DNA from: Oncomelania hupensis
Lineage: Eukaryota > Mollusca > Gastropoda > Littorinimorpha > Pomatiopsidae
DNA length: 64,000 bases
Direction: 5' to 3'
Assembly: GCA_036898135.1 (NCBI GenBank)
Contig: CM072526.1
Location: forward strand, 55,194,329-55,258,328
The notes beneath the pieces were generated by a model. That model made no database searches. It saw only the letters and a list, made by a program, of their open reading frames with translations, and had not been told where the DNA came from. A program made the position numbers and the translations under genes. This document shows, in pieces, positions 33,419-46,028 of this stretch (position 1 is its first letter; each line of letters begins with the position of its first letter).

Positions 33419-33552
33419 GTCATGAGGCCAAGAAACACGAACTAGCAGTGCTGTACAGTAACCGTGCTGAGTGCCATCTCAAGCTCAACAACATTGAGGA
33501 AGCCTTCAGTGACGCCAAGGAGAGTGTGGACTTTGATGGCCACTGGTACAGG
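33419..33552 (+). CDS. TRANK1-like: Exon 11 of TRANK1-like gene (module 3, second TPR exon)
   Basis: Two bases complete the codon left by exon 10. The product is HEAKKHELAVLYSNRAECHL, then KLNNIEEAFSDAKESVDFD and GHWYR, a canonical TPR (ysNRa.chlkl...eeA..Da..sv..d). The donor agg/gtgagt leaves phase 0. It matches the second half of exon 5. Confidence 0.88.
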
Positions 33553-34012
33553 GTGAGTGGTACAAATTATTCTCTGCTGGTCCTCGCTGACTGAAGCTGC
33601 TGTGCTACTGTCCCTCAGCTGTCTAGGACTGCATGTTTGCCACCACAGTGACAGTGCAACCTGTACTGGCTAGCTGTTAAATATGCATTGGGGACAGTTT
33701 TATTGCAGGTTGCCTTGTTCAGTCAAAGACTATAATAATGATAAGGATGAACACGTCAACAAATCTTTTTAACCCCAGAGAACAATGTTCACAGCACATA
33801 GTAGGCATGATGATGATACTGATGATGTGTCATTTTCCTATTAACATTCTCTGTTCTTTCAATATTACACCTACAAAGAAATGTGTCCAAGATATTGTGA
33901 CTACTGCAGCCCCTCCGTTCCAAATGTCAGACTAGCTTGCTCAAGTCATTGATTTCTCCTCCTGTGCCATTGTGGCCACCAGTCAGCAGTTGTAAAGGTG
34001 ATGGTGTTTCAG
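33553..34012. other. Intron 11, nothing recognised
   Basis: About 460 bases of unique intron. It ends with the acceptor ggtgtttcag; no repeats or genes are seen. Confidence 0.5.
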
Positions 34013-34172
34013 GGGCATGTGAGAGTGGCCAGAGCTCTGCTGAGGAAGAACAACTTCCCTCAAGCTATCAAGGCCTTCAGCAACGCTTTCAACGCGCTGG
34101 GTACTAGCGCCACAGAAACACAAAAGAAAGAAGTGTTGAAAGAACTGGTCAAAACCATCACCACACAAAAAG
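34013..34172 (+). CDS. TRANK1-like: Exon 12 of TRANK1-like gene (module 3, last TPR exon)
   Basis: The exon starts in phase 0 with GHVRVARALLRKNNFPQAIK, then AFSNAFNALGTSATE and LKELVKTITTQK, and leaves one base before gtaaca. It is the counterpart of exons 1 and 6 (all 154-169 nt, phase 0 to 1). Confidence 0.88.
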
Positions 34173-34295
34173 GTAACAGCAAATAATTTGTTTTAGTTTG
34201 TTAGTTTAGAATGTTTTTATTTAATTTTTGGTTGGGGATTCTTTCTTGTGTCCTGCTCTCCATTTCTCTTTCGCTTTTCTTTCTTATTATCAGCC

Positions 34296-34477
<182 letters not shown>

Positions 34478-35847
34478 TGTAACGGATGGATATTTTAGTG
34501 TGGGTGCCTGTTTACAATATCTGAGTGCATGCAAAATATATTTGACTCCTAGAACAAAATAAGCGTGCGTGCAAGACTCTCTGTTAACTACCACAAACGT
34601 ACGGACTCTTCTCAACACAGGCAAACACCAACACAAAATATATGTTCCACGTTCTCAACTTTATATAAAGAAATAACAATATTTATATCAAACTTTCACT
34701 CTAATTCTTTCACACGGATATTCTAATACTGATAATCAAGTCCGATTGTCTCTCTCTCTACACTGAACTCACACCAGTTCGACAACGCCAAGTCAGAGCA
34801 CTTGAGGGCCGGTAAACGCTTGACCGGGCCCAAAATTAATAATAAAAGATCACACTACCTCTTTAGATGTGGGAGGTGGGTCTATGCACAAGCTGACACT
34901 GGCTGCCAGTAACGTAGTAACAAGAGACGAACGTTGACGGGCGGAGGAGCGCTCGTTAACCTCCAGTCCACCCGAAGTCGATACCGTAGTCTTTGGTCAG
35001 GCAAAGGGGTAAGGCTGACCCTCTCCGATGTCTCTCGGGACGCCTTGACTTCGTTGTCCAAGACAACCCCGGGTCTGCGAGGATACAGTCACTCCCGCTC
35101 CCAGTAGGCCGCTACAACGATATACATATATACAAACGTCAATTCTCTGACTCTGATAATTTAATTATTCTTCTTTTGTTTCAACCTTGCTGACCTCCCA
35201 TTGTTTATTCACTTTTCCACTTCCGTTTCGTATGCGTTCATCACTTTCCTTCCTCCACCACTATTATTCATATCCAGGTAATTACTTCATGAATGAAAAT
35301 TACTATCAAACATGCTCATGCCTTTCATTCATATTACGTTATCTACTACTCTACAACTATCGCCCCACGTAATTAACAATATTATTACATCAATGAAAAT
35401 TCAATATTCCATCTTAGTGGACAACAGCTCACCACCTTTCAATACAACAAATGCAATACAAAAATACACTTATCCAACATTTTACAATCATAAAAAACAT
35501 TATAAATACCTGTAATCTTTACAGCACAAAATTATCAACTTCCAGAGAGAAAGTCCCACTGAATTCACACTTCCAAATAGACTCTCAGTGCCTTCTACCT
35601 CTTTACTTTTTATACAAGAGTTCCTTTCTCTTTTCTTTTATAATCTTTCTCCTTTTTCCTGGCCTACACACTGACACAACCACATACGACCACGTCGCCT
35701 GACATACACAGAATTTGAGTGAGTAGTGAGTAAACAACGCCTTGATTGCGGAATGTCCCTTCTCCCATTGGCTGAAGAATTTTAGCCAATCCAAAAAAAC
35801 ATAAATTAATTTTAATTAAAAATACCGGAAAAATCCCGTTCTCTACA
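34478..35847. mobile_element. Candidate solo LTR
   Basis: A 1370-bp non-repetitive block is set inside an (ATT)n microsatellite. It starts tgtaacgg and ends ctctaca, and the 5-mer attat flanks both ends, although that is weak evidence in an ATT tract. The interior shows no coding sequence. The TG...CA ends and size suit a solo LTR of a Ty3-type element. It differs from the LTR at 37669. Confidence 0.5.
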
Positions 35848-35912
35848 ATTATTATTATTGTTATTATTATTGTTAATATTATTATTATTATTATTGTTAT
35901 TGTTTTTTTTTA

Positions 35913-35947
<35 letters not shown>

Positions 35948-35981
35948 GTTATTATTATTGTTATTATTATTGTTATTATTA

Positions 35982-36037
<56 letters not shown>

Positions 36038-36046
36038 TTGTCTGTG
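35848..36046. repeat. (ATT)n/(GTTATT)n microsatellite
   Basis: A continuation of the ATT tract with regular gttattatt interruptions, ending at the acceptor of exon 13. Confidence 0.95.
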
Positions 36047-36054
36047 CCCTGCAG

Positions 36055-36278
36055 AACAGATGCCTCGCATCCCACACCTGGGCTACGTCAGCAGCGACCT
36101 GTGGGCCATGGTGGCCTATGACTTTTTCTGCAGCGGCATCACCATGGTCAGCTCTGACAGACAGGTGGCTGAGTTCAAAGCAGCGGTATACGCCTTCAAT
36201 CTGATGGAACTGAAGCAAATGGGAAGCGGGTTGAGCCTGGTTGTGGACCTGAAGCCTCTGTTGGTGTACAACAACTGG
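36055..36278 (+). CDS. TRANK1-like: Exon 13 of TRANK1-like gene (module 3, helical linker)
   Basis: The acceptor is tgccctgcag at 36045-36054. Two bases complete glutamate from exon 12, then QMPRIPHLGYVSSDLWAMVA, ITMVSSDRQVAEFKAAVYAF and VVDLKPLLVYNNW follow. It ends in phase 0 at tgg/gtatgt. It corresponds to exons 2 and 7. The exon tail and donor are repeated twice more directly downstream. Confidence 0.82.
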
Positions 36279-36440
36279 GTATGTCAATCATACACTGCTA
36301 TCACAAACATAGTCCCTCAAGCCTCTGTTGGTGTACAACTGGGTATGTCAATCACACACTGCTATCACAAACGTAGTCCCTTAAGCCTCTGTTGGTGTAC
36401 AACAACTGGGTATGTCAATCACACACTGCTATCACAAACC
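36279..36440. repeat. Two extra copies of the exon 13 tail and donor
   Basis: A unit of 67-70 bp repeats: intron part tcaatcacacactgctatca, then agcctctgttggtgtacaac and aactgg/gtatgt. The first extra copy lacks three bases (caactgg); the second keeps the full exon tail. Each carries a plausible donor. Confidence 0.92.
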
Positions 36441-37668
36441 TAATCCCTCAAACTCTAACCCTCTTTAAACATGACATCATGCACACACATATTGACATCA
36501 TGAAGTAACCCTCTTTAAACATGACATCATGCACACACACATATTGACATCATGAAGTAACCCTCTTTAAACATGACATCATGCACACACATATTGACAT
36601 CATGAAGTAACCCTCTTTAAACATGACATCAAGCACACACATATTGACATCATGAAGTAACCCTCTTTAACTCACTCCCTACTATTCACTGCAATCACAG
36701 TGGTCCCCTGTTCATGGCTTCTCCACCAACCACTGCCATCACAGTTTTCAATTCTTTGACGTTTGTTTTGCTTCAATTTAGTCCATATTCGTACGAAACT
36801 AAAGTTTTAGCTTTCAAATTTGTTCTATTGCCCTATGTTTGCGTGATATTTGCCAACCAAACTGGCGTCATCTACTTTGACAAAAACTAGGGTCTTTTGT
36901 ACCCCCTATCTAAATCAGGTATTTTCCACTTGAAATATTTCAAACTTTGCACTATAGTGTAACCAATATGTTAGCAATAACTCCTTGTATTTTCATATTC
37001 TTTTGTGGAGTAATTTTTTAAAATGAATTTTGTACTAAATAGTACATATGACAGTAGACAGAGAAAAGCATAGAACAAAATGGCCCAATAGAGAGTGCGT
37101 ACATACATCATGCACACACGCACATAGTGACTCATGAAGTAACCCTCTTTAAACACCATGCACACACGCACATAGTGACCTCATGAAGTAACCCTCTTTA
37201 AACACCATGCACACACGCACATAGTGACCTCATGAAGTAACCCTCTTTAAACACCATGCACACACGCACATAGTGACTCATGAAGTAACCCTCTTTAAAC
37301 ACCATGCACACACGCACATAGTGACCTCATGAAGTAACCCTCTTTAAACACCATGCACACACGCACATAGTGACCTAATGAAGTAACCCTCTTTAAACAC
37401 CATGCACACACGCACATAGTGACCTCATGAAGTAACCCTCTTTAAACACCATGCACACACGCACATAGTGACCTCATGAAGTAACCCTCTTTAAACACCA
37501 TGCACACACGCACATAGTGACCTCATGAAGTAACCCTCTTTAAACACCATGCACACACGCACATAGTGACCTCATGAAGTAACCCTCTTTAAACACCATG
37601 CACACACGCACATAGTGACCTCATGAAGTAACCCTCTTTAAACACCATGCACACACGCACATAGTGAC
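36441..37668. repeat. 49-bp minisatellite, left block
   Basis: The unit includes catgaagtaaccctctttaa and catgcacacacgcacatagt. Early copies near 36460-36660 use acatgacatcatgcacaca and attgacat. A unique stretch (36680-37080) lies between the two subtypes. The array is cut by the LTR retrotransposon at 37669 and continues at 44877. Confidence 0.95.
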
Positions 37669-39225
37669 TGTCACGTGGGGTTTATGGGCTCTGCACAATG
37701 GAATTATGGACCCTCACGTTTATTCGGTGGGAACTGCTAGTAAGTCACCCTATGAATTACTTTAATAAATTTATTTGTTTAGCTCGTTCTGTGTTAAGGT
37801 TGGGGTACAGAAATAGATAGAAAAATGGTAAAAGAATACTGTCACACTAGCTTTCACACGGCTATGAATCATATGTAGTCCAGCCACTTGATAACAGTTA
37901 AAATCACACATTTATTTCTTCTACTCTATACAAGATTCTCTAAGTACTAATCTAACTTAAAAAGTCTCTTTCGATGCTAATAGTTCGATCGCTGATAGTC
38001 TAGGCAGCTGTTATTTCTTCCTCGGGCACTTGCTATAATATTTCATGTAGATTTGGACTACTGTGGTCCGTTTTACAGTTTCTGAAGAGTTGGACTACTG
38101 TGGTCCTGCTATGATCAGTTTAAGTGCACTTCTGGGTGTACACTTAACTTTCTTATGGTGCGGTCGAAGTCCTTCTGTGAGGTAGCTTCTGGTCCACCTT
38201 TGTCTTTGTGTAGTTGGGTTCCCTTGCCACGCTGTGGGGTCTGACAGGGTGTCTTTCAAGGCAGCTCTTTCCGTCTTGTGCGGTAGAGTCTCCTCAACCA
38301 ACTGGTCGTTTCTGTGGAGTGGGGTGCACAGGATAGCTCGGGATAGCTCGCCTGCTCGTCTGTAATATAAGAGACGAAATTCTGCACAACCCTGAATAAT
38401 CGGTTTGTGCAGAGCGTCTCACTGAAAGCCAAAGTAGCCCTCAGTGATAGCTCCACATCTCTATACATAAGCGACGAACATTCTGCTACTTCCGGGTTCC
38501 ACTGGAATTTCACTCTAAATTCCTATACATACATAAATATCAATCGTGGCTAACTATACACATACAGAATTAATAATAATATAAACATTCAGTGGTACAG
38601 CCACTGGTCTGCAAACATACATATAAGTTAAACAACAGTGGTTCCGTACGGGATACAACATGGCGGCGTAACCGGTCGTGTTTCGCCTCGTGGTCGGCTC
38701 TTCCACATGGTCACGCAAATTCGGATTAATAATTCACATTTATGCATAGCAAATTCTTCAAACATAATTTCAACAATAATATAAATATATCACGATGAAA
38801 CAGAAGGGTGTTCATTTACCTGTTTGACAAGTTCAGGCCCGTGATGACTTGAGAGAATTCTAAGATTCGTAGTCCTGCTTCCTGGTCTATGAGTGAAGAG
38901 ATTCTCTGCTAGCTAAGTAGTAGATGTTACTTCTTCCTCGTCCCACACACGACTGACCAAAGCTGTGTTAGGCTCTGACACAGTCAAAACTGCTCTACCC
39001 ACTTAGCCTGCTTCTGATTGGTTAAAACGGTCCGATTCAAAGCTCTCATTGGGTAAAATGTTTACGACTCTCGCACACAGTGCTGAGTCACTAAGCTGTG
39101 TGGGGGTCTGGCTCGCTGTGTGTACTTTTATTGCTACTGTGTAATTTACTGACTCTCTACTGTTACAAAGACTACACAAGGCTAAATAGTCAACGAGCAG
39201 AGTTAATACTAGCCAATTCATGACA
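37669..39225 (-). repeat. 3' LTR of the Ty3-type element
   Basis: It is 1557 bp, the same length as its partner. By eye I find one difference: gcacaacc here against gcccaacc in the other LTR (about 38377 and 44028). It has no coding capacity; short frames inside are duplicated in both LTRs. Confidence 0.95.
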
Positions 39226-39392
39226 GGCTCCCTCAACTGAAAAAAGGCGATGACTACTGGATTCGACCTTTTTCTACTACAGAGCCTAGTTTAACACTGC
39301 ACTATCCTAGGGTCCTATTTACAAACTAATTAAGTTGCTCTACCTGAGCTGCAATGCTGTGCCAGGTAGCTATGGACACTAGTGACAGGGTT

Positions 39393-40005
39393 TTATTGGG
39401 CGGGGACGAATTCTGGTGCTGTGGCCCTTAGTTGTGTTGGGTAGGCGACAGCTGCTGTGTCCTCCACGAGATGGCGACTGAGGTAGTCGGCTCCGTGGTT
39501 CTCTTTGCCGGGGATGTACTCGATTTGGAATGAGTACGCCTGAAGGGTGAGTGCCCATCTCATCAGGCGAGAGTTCAAAGACTTGGAGGCTGCCAGGAAC
39601 GATAGTGGTTGGTGGTCCACCTGAACTGTGAAGTGGGTCCCATACAGGTAGAGTTGGAATTTCTGTATGGCCCAGACTAGTCCAAGGCATTCTTTCTCCG
39701 ACGTGGCGTAGTGGGTCTCGGCGGGTCTCAATTTTCTGCTGGCGTAGGCGACAGGGAATAGCGTCTCTGCATTCTTGGGGTCGCGCTGTAGCAGTACTGC
39801 TCCGAGGCCTAAGTCGCTTGCGTCGGTGCGAAGAACGAATGGCTGAGTCAAATCGGGTAGGTGGAGTACTGGCGCCGATGTCATTCTGTCCTTGAGTGTT
39901 TGGAATGCTGTCTCGCATTCGGCTGTCCATACGACTTTGTCCGGGGAGATTTTCCGGGTTCCATTTGTCAGTGGTACGGCGATGCTGTTGTAGTTGTGGA
40001 GGAAC
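39393..40005 (-). pseudogene. RNase H domain with only the last residues of reverse transcriptase
   Basis: On the minus strand the frame begins with an RT thumb end (FLHNYNSIAVPLTN near 40000, then W.aeCetAFqtLK) and continues as RNase H: VLRTDASDLGLGAVLLQ with the first aspartate near 39825, KECLGLVWAI with the glutamate, VQVDHQPLSF and HGADYLSRH with the later aspartates. It lies in a different frame from gag-integrase. The RT palm, including any FADD/YxDD box, is absent; the space between integrase and this block is too small to hold it. Confidence 0.88.
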
Positions 40006-42957
40006 TTCTTCCGCGATGGCGATGGCCATCCATGTGTGTGTGCTGGGGGTCGCCGGTCGGTCCGTGTATTTCTTGAGGCGATCGATGTGGTGGTATCGGG
40101 CTCTCCCGTTCACCTCTACTTGGTAGACTGTCTTGGATCTCTTGGCAGTCACCCGGTACGGTCCTCTCCAAGCGATGTCCAGCTTGTTGGTTCCACTTGG
40201 AAGTAAGAGTAGCACTTGATCGCCGACTTGCAGTTCTCTGTCCTTCGCGTGGCGGTTGTAGTACTTCGCCTGACGGGCTCTTGCCTTCTTCAGTGCTTCA
40301 CCAGCTTTCTTCCACGTTGCTTTGAGGGTTTCCTGCAGGTCTGCGACGTACTTGGTGGCACCTCTTGGTGTGTCGTCTATCTTGGCTTCCGTCCAACTTC
40401 TGCGTAGGGCTTCTAGCGGTCCTGCTAGAGGTCTGCCGAATAGCAATGTTGACGGGGTGTAGCCTGTGGCTGCATGGGGCGTTTCTCTGTATGCGAACAG
40501 TGCCGCATTCACGTAGGTGTCCCACGCTTCTGGATTGTCGTCGGCGACTTTCCTGAGGATGGTGAGAAGGGTTCCATTCAGTCTTTCTACTTGTCCGTTG
40601 CTGGCGGGGTGGTATGGTGGTGTGCGAATGTGATGAACTTGTATCAACTCGAACACGTCTTGCATCAGGCGGCCGGTGAACTGAGATCCGTTGTCCGTTC
40701 TAATGCTGTCCGGGAATCCGACTCTGGTAAAGATGGCGATGAGTGCATCTGCAATCTTCTTGGTGTCTATCGCTGGCAACGGGACTGCTTCGCACCACAT
40801 CGTACATGCGTCGACGAGTGTGAGTAGAAATCTGTTCCGCTTCTTGGTCATGGGCAGTGGTCCCACTATGTCTACTGAGACTTGCTGGAATGGTACGCCG
40901 ACTACTACCGATGGTCCTAAGGTAACTGGTACGGTGTGATGTCGCGGGGAATATCGTTGACATTGGTGGCAAGATTTCACGTAGCGCTTGACATCCTCCG
41001 TGATTCCTGGCCAATAGTAGTGTGCGCTGATTCTCTGCACTGTGGCTCCAATTCCCATGTGTCCGCTGAGTGGCATGCTGTGGCCTAATTCTAGTACTTG
41101 GGCTCGAAGGGTGGCGGGTAGTACTAGTTGGGTGTGATCTCCATCTCCTTGACGATGTAGAACTCCCTCTTCCATGTAGAAGTCTCCCTTGTGCGGGGGT
41201 GTGTGCGCCTTGGGTAGCTTCTGGAAGCACTTCGCTATCGAGGTGTCTTCTTTCTGTGCTGTTTTGATCTCTTCGAGTCCTGGATTCGGAGCGAACTCGG
41301 GCTGGGGTGGTTGGGTTTTAGCTTGGGCCCTGGTTTGCACTGCAGCTATCTCTACAGTTTTGGGGGGCGTGCCTAAGAACACATACCTACAACCTAGCAC
41401 TAGATCATACAGGGGTTTCTGTAAAACAGCTGCTTGGATTCGTCCTGTGACGTACCTACTCTCTACTTCGATCCAAGCTATTGGGCAAGTAGTCGTCGGT
41501 TTCGTCAAGTCTGCTCCTTGTAAGTCGACTGTCTTGTCTGTCAAGTCCGCGCGCGATACAAGAGATTCGCTAACTATCGCGTCGTATGATAGACCTGTGT
41601 CATACAGACAGTTCGCTTCTTTTCCGTTGACCTTGACCGTGTCTGTCACCGATGGGTGATCTCCGATAGTGTGTGGCTTGTTACCGCTGCTTTGAGTTAG
41701 AACTCTGTGCGCTGGCCGGCTTTCGCGCTCTTCCCTACGTTGTGCGGCCAACTTGAAACATTCTGCGGTGGAGTGATTGTTTCTATTGCAGAACGAACAA
41801 TACCGTCTCTGTTCTGCGGGACCTCTTTTCCCGAATTCCGCGTTGGGTCCTTTATTTTGCCCAGGTCTGGGGTTATTCGGCTTATTCGCGGTGCGCTCTT
41901 CCCGGTTAGGGCTTCGTTTCTGTGCCTCTTTCCCGTTAGGCTTTAGGTCTCGCCTGAAGCTCTTGGCTTCTCCGTGTGCGGCCACGTACCTATCTGCGAC
42001 CTTGACCAGATCTTCTAGTCTTTCCGCGCCCTGCTCTACTGAGAATGTTCTCAGCTCGGGGGTCATGGTTTCCCGTAGCTGTTCCCATACTAACAGTTCT
42101 GTCAGTCCATCATACGTTTTAGCCGTGGCTGACTGGCTAATCCACTTATCCAGCGTTGTGGACAACCGATCCGCGAACTGCGCATAGCTCTCTCCTTTCA
42201 CTCTCCGATTGGTGCGGAACTTTTGCCGGTAGCATTCTCCTGTTAGTTCGAATCCCGTTAGGAGTGCCTCTTTTACTTTGTGATAGTCAGTCACTCTGTC
42301 AGTCGGTAGCTTACTGTAGATGTCATAAGCCTTTCCTCTAAGCCCTTGACTAAGCTTAAAAGACCAATGAGTGGGATCTAGTTTGTACTCTGTTGCTAGA
42401 CGCTCAAACCTAGTCAGATAGAGATCTAGACCTTCTTCTCTCTCATTGAATGTTCCCAGTGGAAATGACATTCCTTGTACAGGGTTGGATGCTACCTCTA
42501 GCTGATCTGAGTGGGAAGGGGTTGAGGAAGAACTTGAAGCTCCTGATCCCAGTCTTCTTAGCTCTAACTCATGCTGTCTTTCTTTTTCCTTTTCTTCCCT
42601 CTCTTTTTCTTTTTCTGCCCGCTCTTTTTCTTTTTCTGCCCGCTCATACTCCCATCTCCTAACTTCTGCATCTCTCTCTGCTGCTAATGCTGCCTTCTTT
42701 TGTTCTACTTCTAACTCTGCTTTCTTTTGCTCTGCTTCTAATGCTAGTTTCTTCTGTTCTGCTTCTAATTCTAATTTCTTTTGCTCTGCTTCTAAGGCTA
42801 GTTTCTTCGCCTCCCTTTCTGCTGCTCTCTCTGCCTTAGCCTCCTGTTTCTCTACCTCTGCATTGATATACGCAATTAGGTCTGCCCCTGCTAAGTGTAA
42901 AGCTTCTCCTAGTTCCTTGAAACGCAATCTCAAGGCCACTGGGTCCGACATTGTCAA
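39990..42957 (-). CDS. Gag-protease-integrase polyprotein of the Ty3-type element
   Basis: The frame opens at 42957 (MTMSDPVALRLRFKELGEAL). Residues 35-135 are a charged, heptad-like coiled coil rich in AEQKK and EKER. Residues 170-330 are capsid-like (LTRFERLATEYKLDPTHW). A CCHC knuckle lies at 387-400 (CSFCNRNNHSTAEC). The protease motif LYDTG is at 451-455. The integrase has a zinc-binding HHCC region (about 626-666, CHQC), the DDE triad D696, D755 and E791 with 35 residues between the last two, and a C-terminal WRGPYRV. The frame formally stays open to 39379, but past residue 985 it reads RNase H DNA out of frame. No stop interrupts gag to integrase. Confidence 0.92.
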
Positions 42958-43319
42958 ACGTGTCTATGAACAACCTCTGAATCACGTGGAATACCAAAAC
43001 ACTAGCAATATTGCAAGTCAATAACAACAATGCAAAGACAATCAAATTCGTATTCAATAATAGAATACAACAAGAGTCAAATGGCATACAACAGTTACTT
43101 AAGCAAAACCTGCAAAAGAACAATGCAACATACAGACACAAAAATATTTAAAGCAAAAAAGTTTTTAACTAAACAATAGTGCACCCAACTGATCAGTGTT
43201 ATACCCTTACACTATTCTAAGTTATTCTACTTTTACTGTTATCTAATTTTATTGTACTTAGGTCCGGTTATACCCAATTCCTATTATACACAGATCCTAG
43301 CTAGGCTCGCCAATTAAAG

Positions 43320-44876
43320 TGTCACGTGGGGTTTATGGGCTCTGCACAATGGAATTATGGACCCTCACGTTTATTCGGTGGGAACTGCTAGTAAGTCACC
43401 CTATGAATTACTTTAATAAATTTATTTGTTTAGCTCGTTCTGTGTTAAGGTTGGGGTACAGAAATAGATAGAAAAATGGTAAAAGAATACTGTCACACTA
43501 GCTTTCACACGGCTATGAATCATATGTAGTCCAGCCACTTGATAACAGTTAAAATCACACATTTATTTCTTCTACTCTATACAAGATTCTCTAAGTACTA
43601 ATCTAACTTAAAAAGTCTCTTTCGATGCTAATAGTTCGATCGCTGATAGTCTAGGCAGCTGTTATTTCTTCCTCGGGCACTTGCTATAATATTTCATGTA
43701 GATTTGGACTACTGTGGTCCGTTTTACAGTTTCTGAAGAGTTGGACTACTGTGGTCCTGCTATGATCAGTTTAAGTGCACTTCTGGGTGTACACTTAACT
43801 TTCTTATGGTGCGGTCGAAGTCCTTCTGTGAGGTAGCTTCTGGTCCACCTTTGTCTTTGTGTAGTTGGGTTCCCTTGCCACGCTGTGGGGTCTGACAGGG
43901 TGTCTTTCAAGGCAGCTCTTTCCGTCTTGTGCGGTAGAGTCTCCTCAACCAACTGGTCGTTTCTGTGGAGTGGGGTGCACAGGATAGCTCGGGATAGCTC
44001 GCCTGCTCGTCTGTAATATAAGAGACGAAATTCTGCCCAACCCTGAATAATCGGTTTGTGCAGAGCGTCTCACTGAAAGCCAAAGTAGCCCTCAGTGATA
44101 GCTCCACATCTCTATACATAAGCGACGAACATTCTGCTACTTCCGGGTTCCACTGGAATTTCACTCTAAATTCCTATACATACATAAATATCAATCGTGG
44201 CTAACTATACACATACAGAATTAATAATAATATAAACATTCAGTGGTACAGCCACTGGTCTGCAAACATACATATAAGTTAAACAACAGTGGTTCCGTAC
44301 GGGATACAACATGGCGGCGTAACCGGTCGTGTTTCGCCTCGTGGTCGGCTCTTCCACATGGTCACGCAAATTCGGATTAATAATTCACATTTATGCATAG
44401 CAAATTCTTCAAACATAATTTCAACAATAATATAAATATATCACGATGAAACAGAAGGGTGTTCATTTACCTGTTTGACAAGTTCAGGCCCGTGATGACT
44501 TGAGAGAATTCTAAGATTCGTAGTCCTGCTTCCTGGTCTATGAGTGAAGAGATTCTCTGCTAGCTAAGTAGTAGATGTTACTTCTTCCTCGTCCCACACA
44601 CGACTGACCAAAGCTGTGTTAGGCTCTGACACAGTCAAAACTGCTCTACCCACTTAGCCTGCTTCTGATTGGTTAAAACGGTCCGATTCAAAGCTCTCAT
44701 TGGGTAAAATGTTTACGACTCTCGCACACAGTGCTGAGTCACTAAGCTGTGTGGGGGTCTGGCTCGCTGTGTGTACTTTTATTGCTACTGTGTAATTTAC
44801 TGACTCTCTACTGTTACAAAGACTACACAAGGCTAAATAGTCAACGAGCAGAGTTAATACTAGCCAATTCATGACA
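43320..44876 (-). repeat. 5' LTR of the Ty3-type element
   Basis: The partner of 37669-39225, 1557 bp and nearly identical. Transcription would start in this LTR and proceed leftwards. Confidence 0.95.
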
Positions 44877-46028
44877 GTGACTCATGAAGTAACCCTCTTT
44901 AAACACCATGCACACACGCACATAGTGACCTCATGAAGTAACCCTCTTTAAACACCATGCACACACGCACATAGTGACCTCATGAAGTAACCCTCTTTAA
45001 ACACCATGCACACACGCACATACTGACCTCATGAAGTAACCCTCTTTAAACACCATGCACACACGCACATAGTGACCTCATGAAGTAACCCTCTTTAAAC
45101 ATCATGCACACACGCATATAGTGACCTCATGAAGTAACCCTCTTTAAACACCATGCACACACGCACATAGTGACCTCATGAAGTAACCCTCTTTAAACAC
45201 CATGCACACATGCACATAGTGACCTCATGAAGTAACCCTCTTTAAACACCATGCACACACGCACATAGTGACCTCATGAAGTAACCCTCTTTAAACACCA
45301 TGCCCACATGCACATACTGACCTCATGAAGTAACCCTCTTTAAACACCATGCACACACGCACATACTGACCTCATGAAGTAACCCTCTTTAAACACCATG
45401 CACACACGCACATACTGACCTCATGAAGTAACCCTCTTTAAACACCATGCACACACGCACATAGTGACCTCATGAAGTAACCCTCTTTAAACACCATGCA
45501 CACATGCACATACTGACCTCATGAAGTAACCCTCTTTAAACATCATGCACACATGCACATACTGACCTCATGAAGTAGCCCTCTTTAAACATCATGCACA
45601 CACGCACATACTGACCTCATGAAGTAGCCCTCTTTAAACATCATGCACACATGCACATACTGACCTCATGAAGTAGCCCTCTTTAAACATCATGCACACA
45701 TGCCTATATTGACCTCATGAAGTAACCCTCTTTAAGCATTGTGCACATATTGACCTCATGAAGTAACCCTCTTTAAACATCATGCACACATGCCTATATT
45801 GACCTCATGACGTAAACCCTCTTTAAGCATCATGCACATATTGACCTCATGAAGTAACCATCTTTTAAACATCATGCACACATATTTTGACATCATGACA
45901 TGAATATTAACCTCTTTAAACATGACATGATTCACACACACACACATACACATATATTGACATCATGACACAAATATAAACATCATGAAGTAACCCTCTT
46001 TAAACATAATATCATGCACACACACATA
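44877..46028. repeat. 49-bp minisatellite, middle block
   Basis: The array resumes after the LTR element with catgaagtaaccctctttaa units. The copies become more divergent to the right (cacatactga, tgcctatattga). It ends at the hAT relic. Confidence 0.95.

Larger units (their letters stand above)
37669..44876 (-). mobile_element. Ty3-type LTR retrotransposon with integrase before RNase H, reverse transcriptase core missing
   Basis: Two 1557-bp LTRs (37669-39225 and 43320-44876) start tgtcacgtgg and end ttcatgaca. A 5-bp duplication gtgac flanks the element (37664-37668, 44877-44881). Coding is on the minus strand, so the 5' LTR is the right one. A primer-site candidate tggcgagcc lies seven bases inside it, and a purine-rich stretch (ttgagggagcc on the minus strand) precedes the 3' LTR. 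The order gag, protease, integrase, RNase H resembles Gmr1-like elements, a Ty3 group with copia-like pol order. No env-like frame is seen. Confidence 0.93.

Noticed and set aside
39861..42662. Plus-strand frames across the Ty3-type element
   Set aside because: They are antisense shadows of gag, integrase and RNase H.
38095..44872. Short minus-strand frames duplicated at 38.1-39.2 kb and 43.7-44.9 kb
   Set aside because: They lie inside the two LTRs and are identical only because the LTRs are; they have no coding features.
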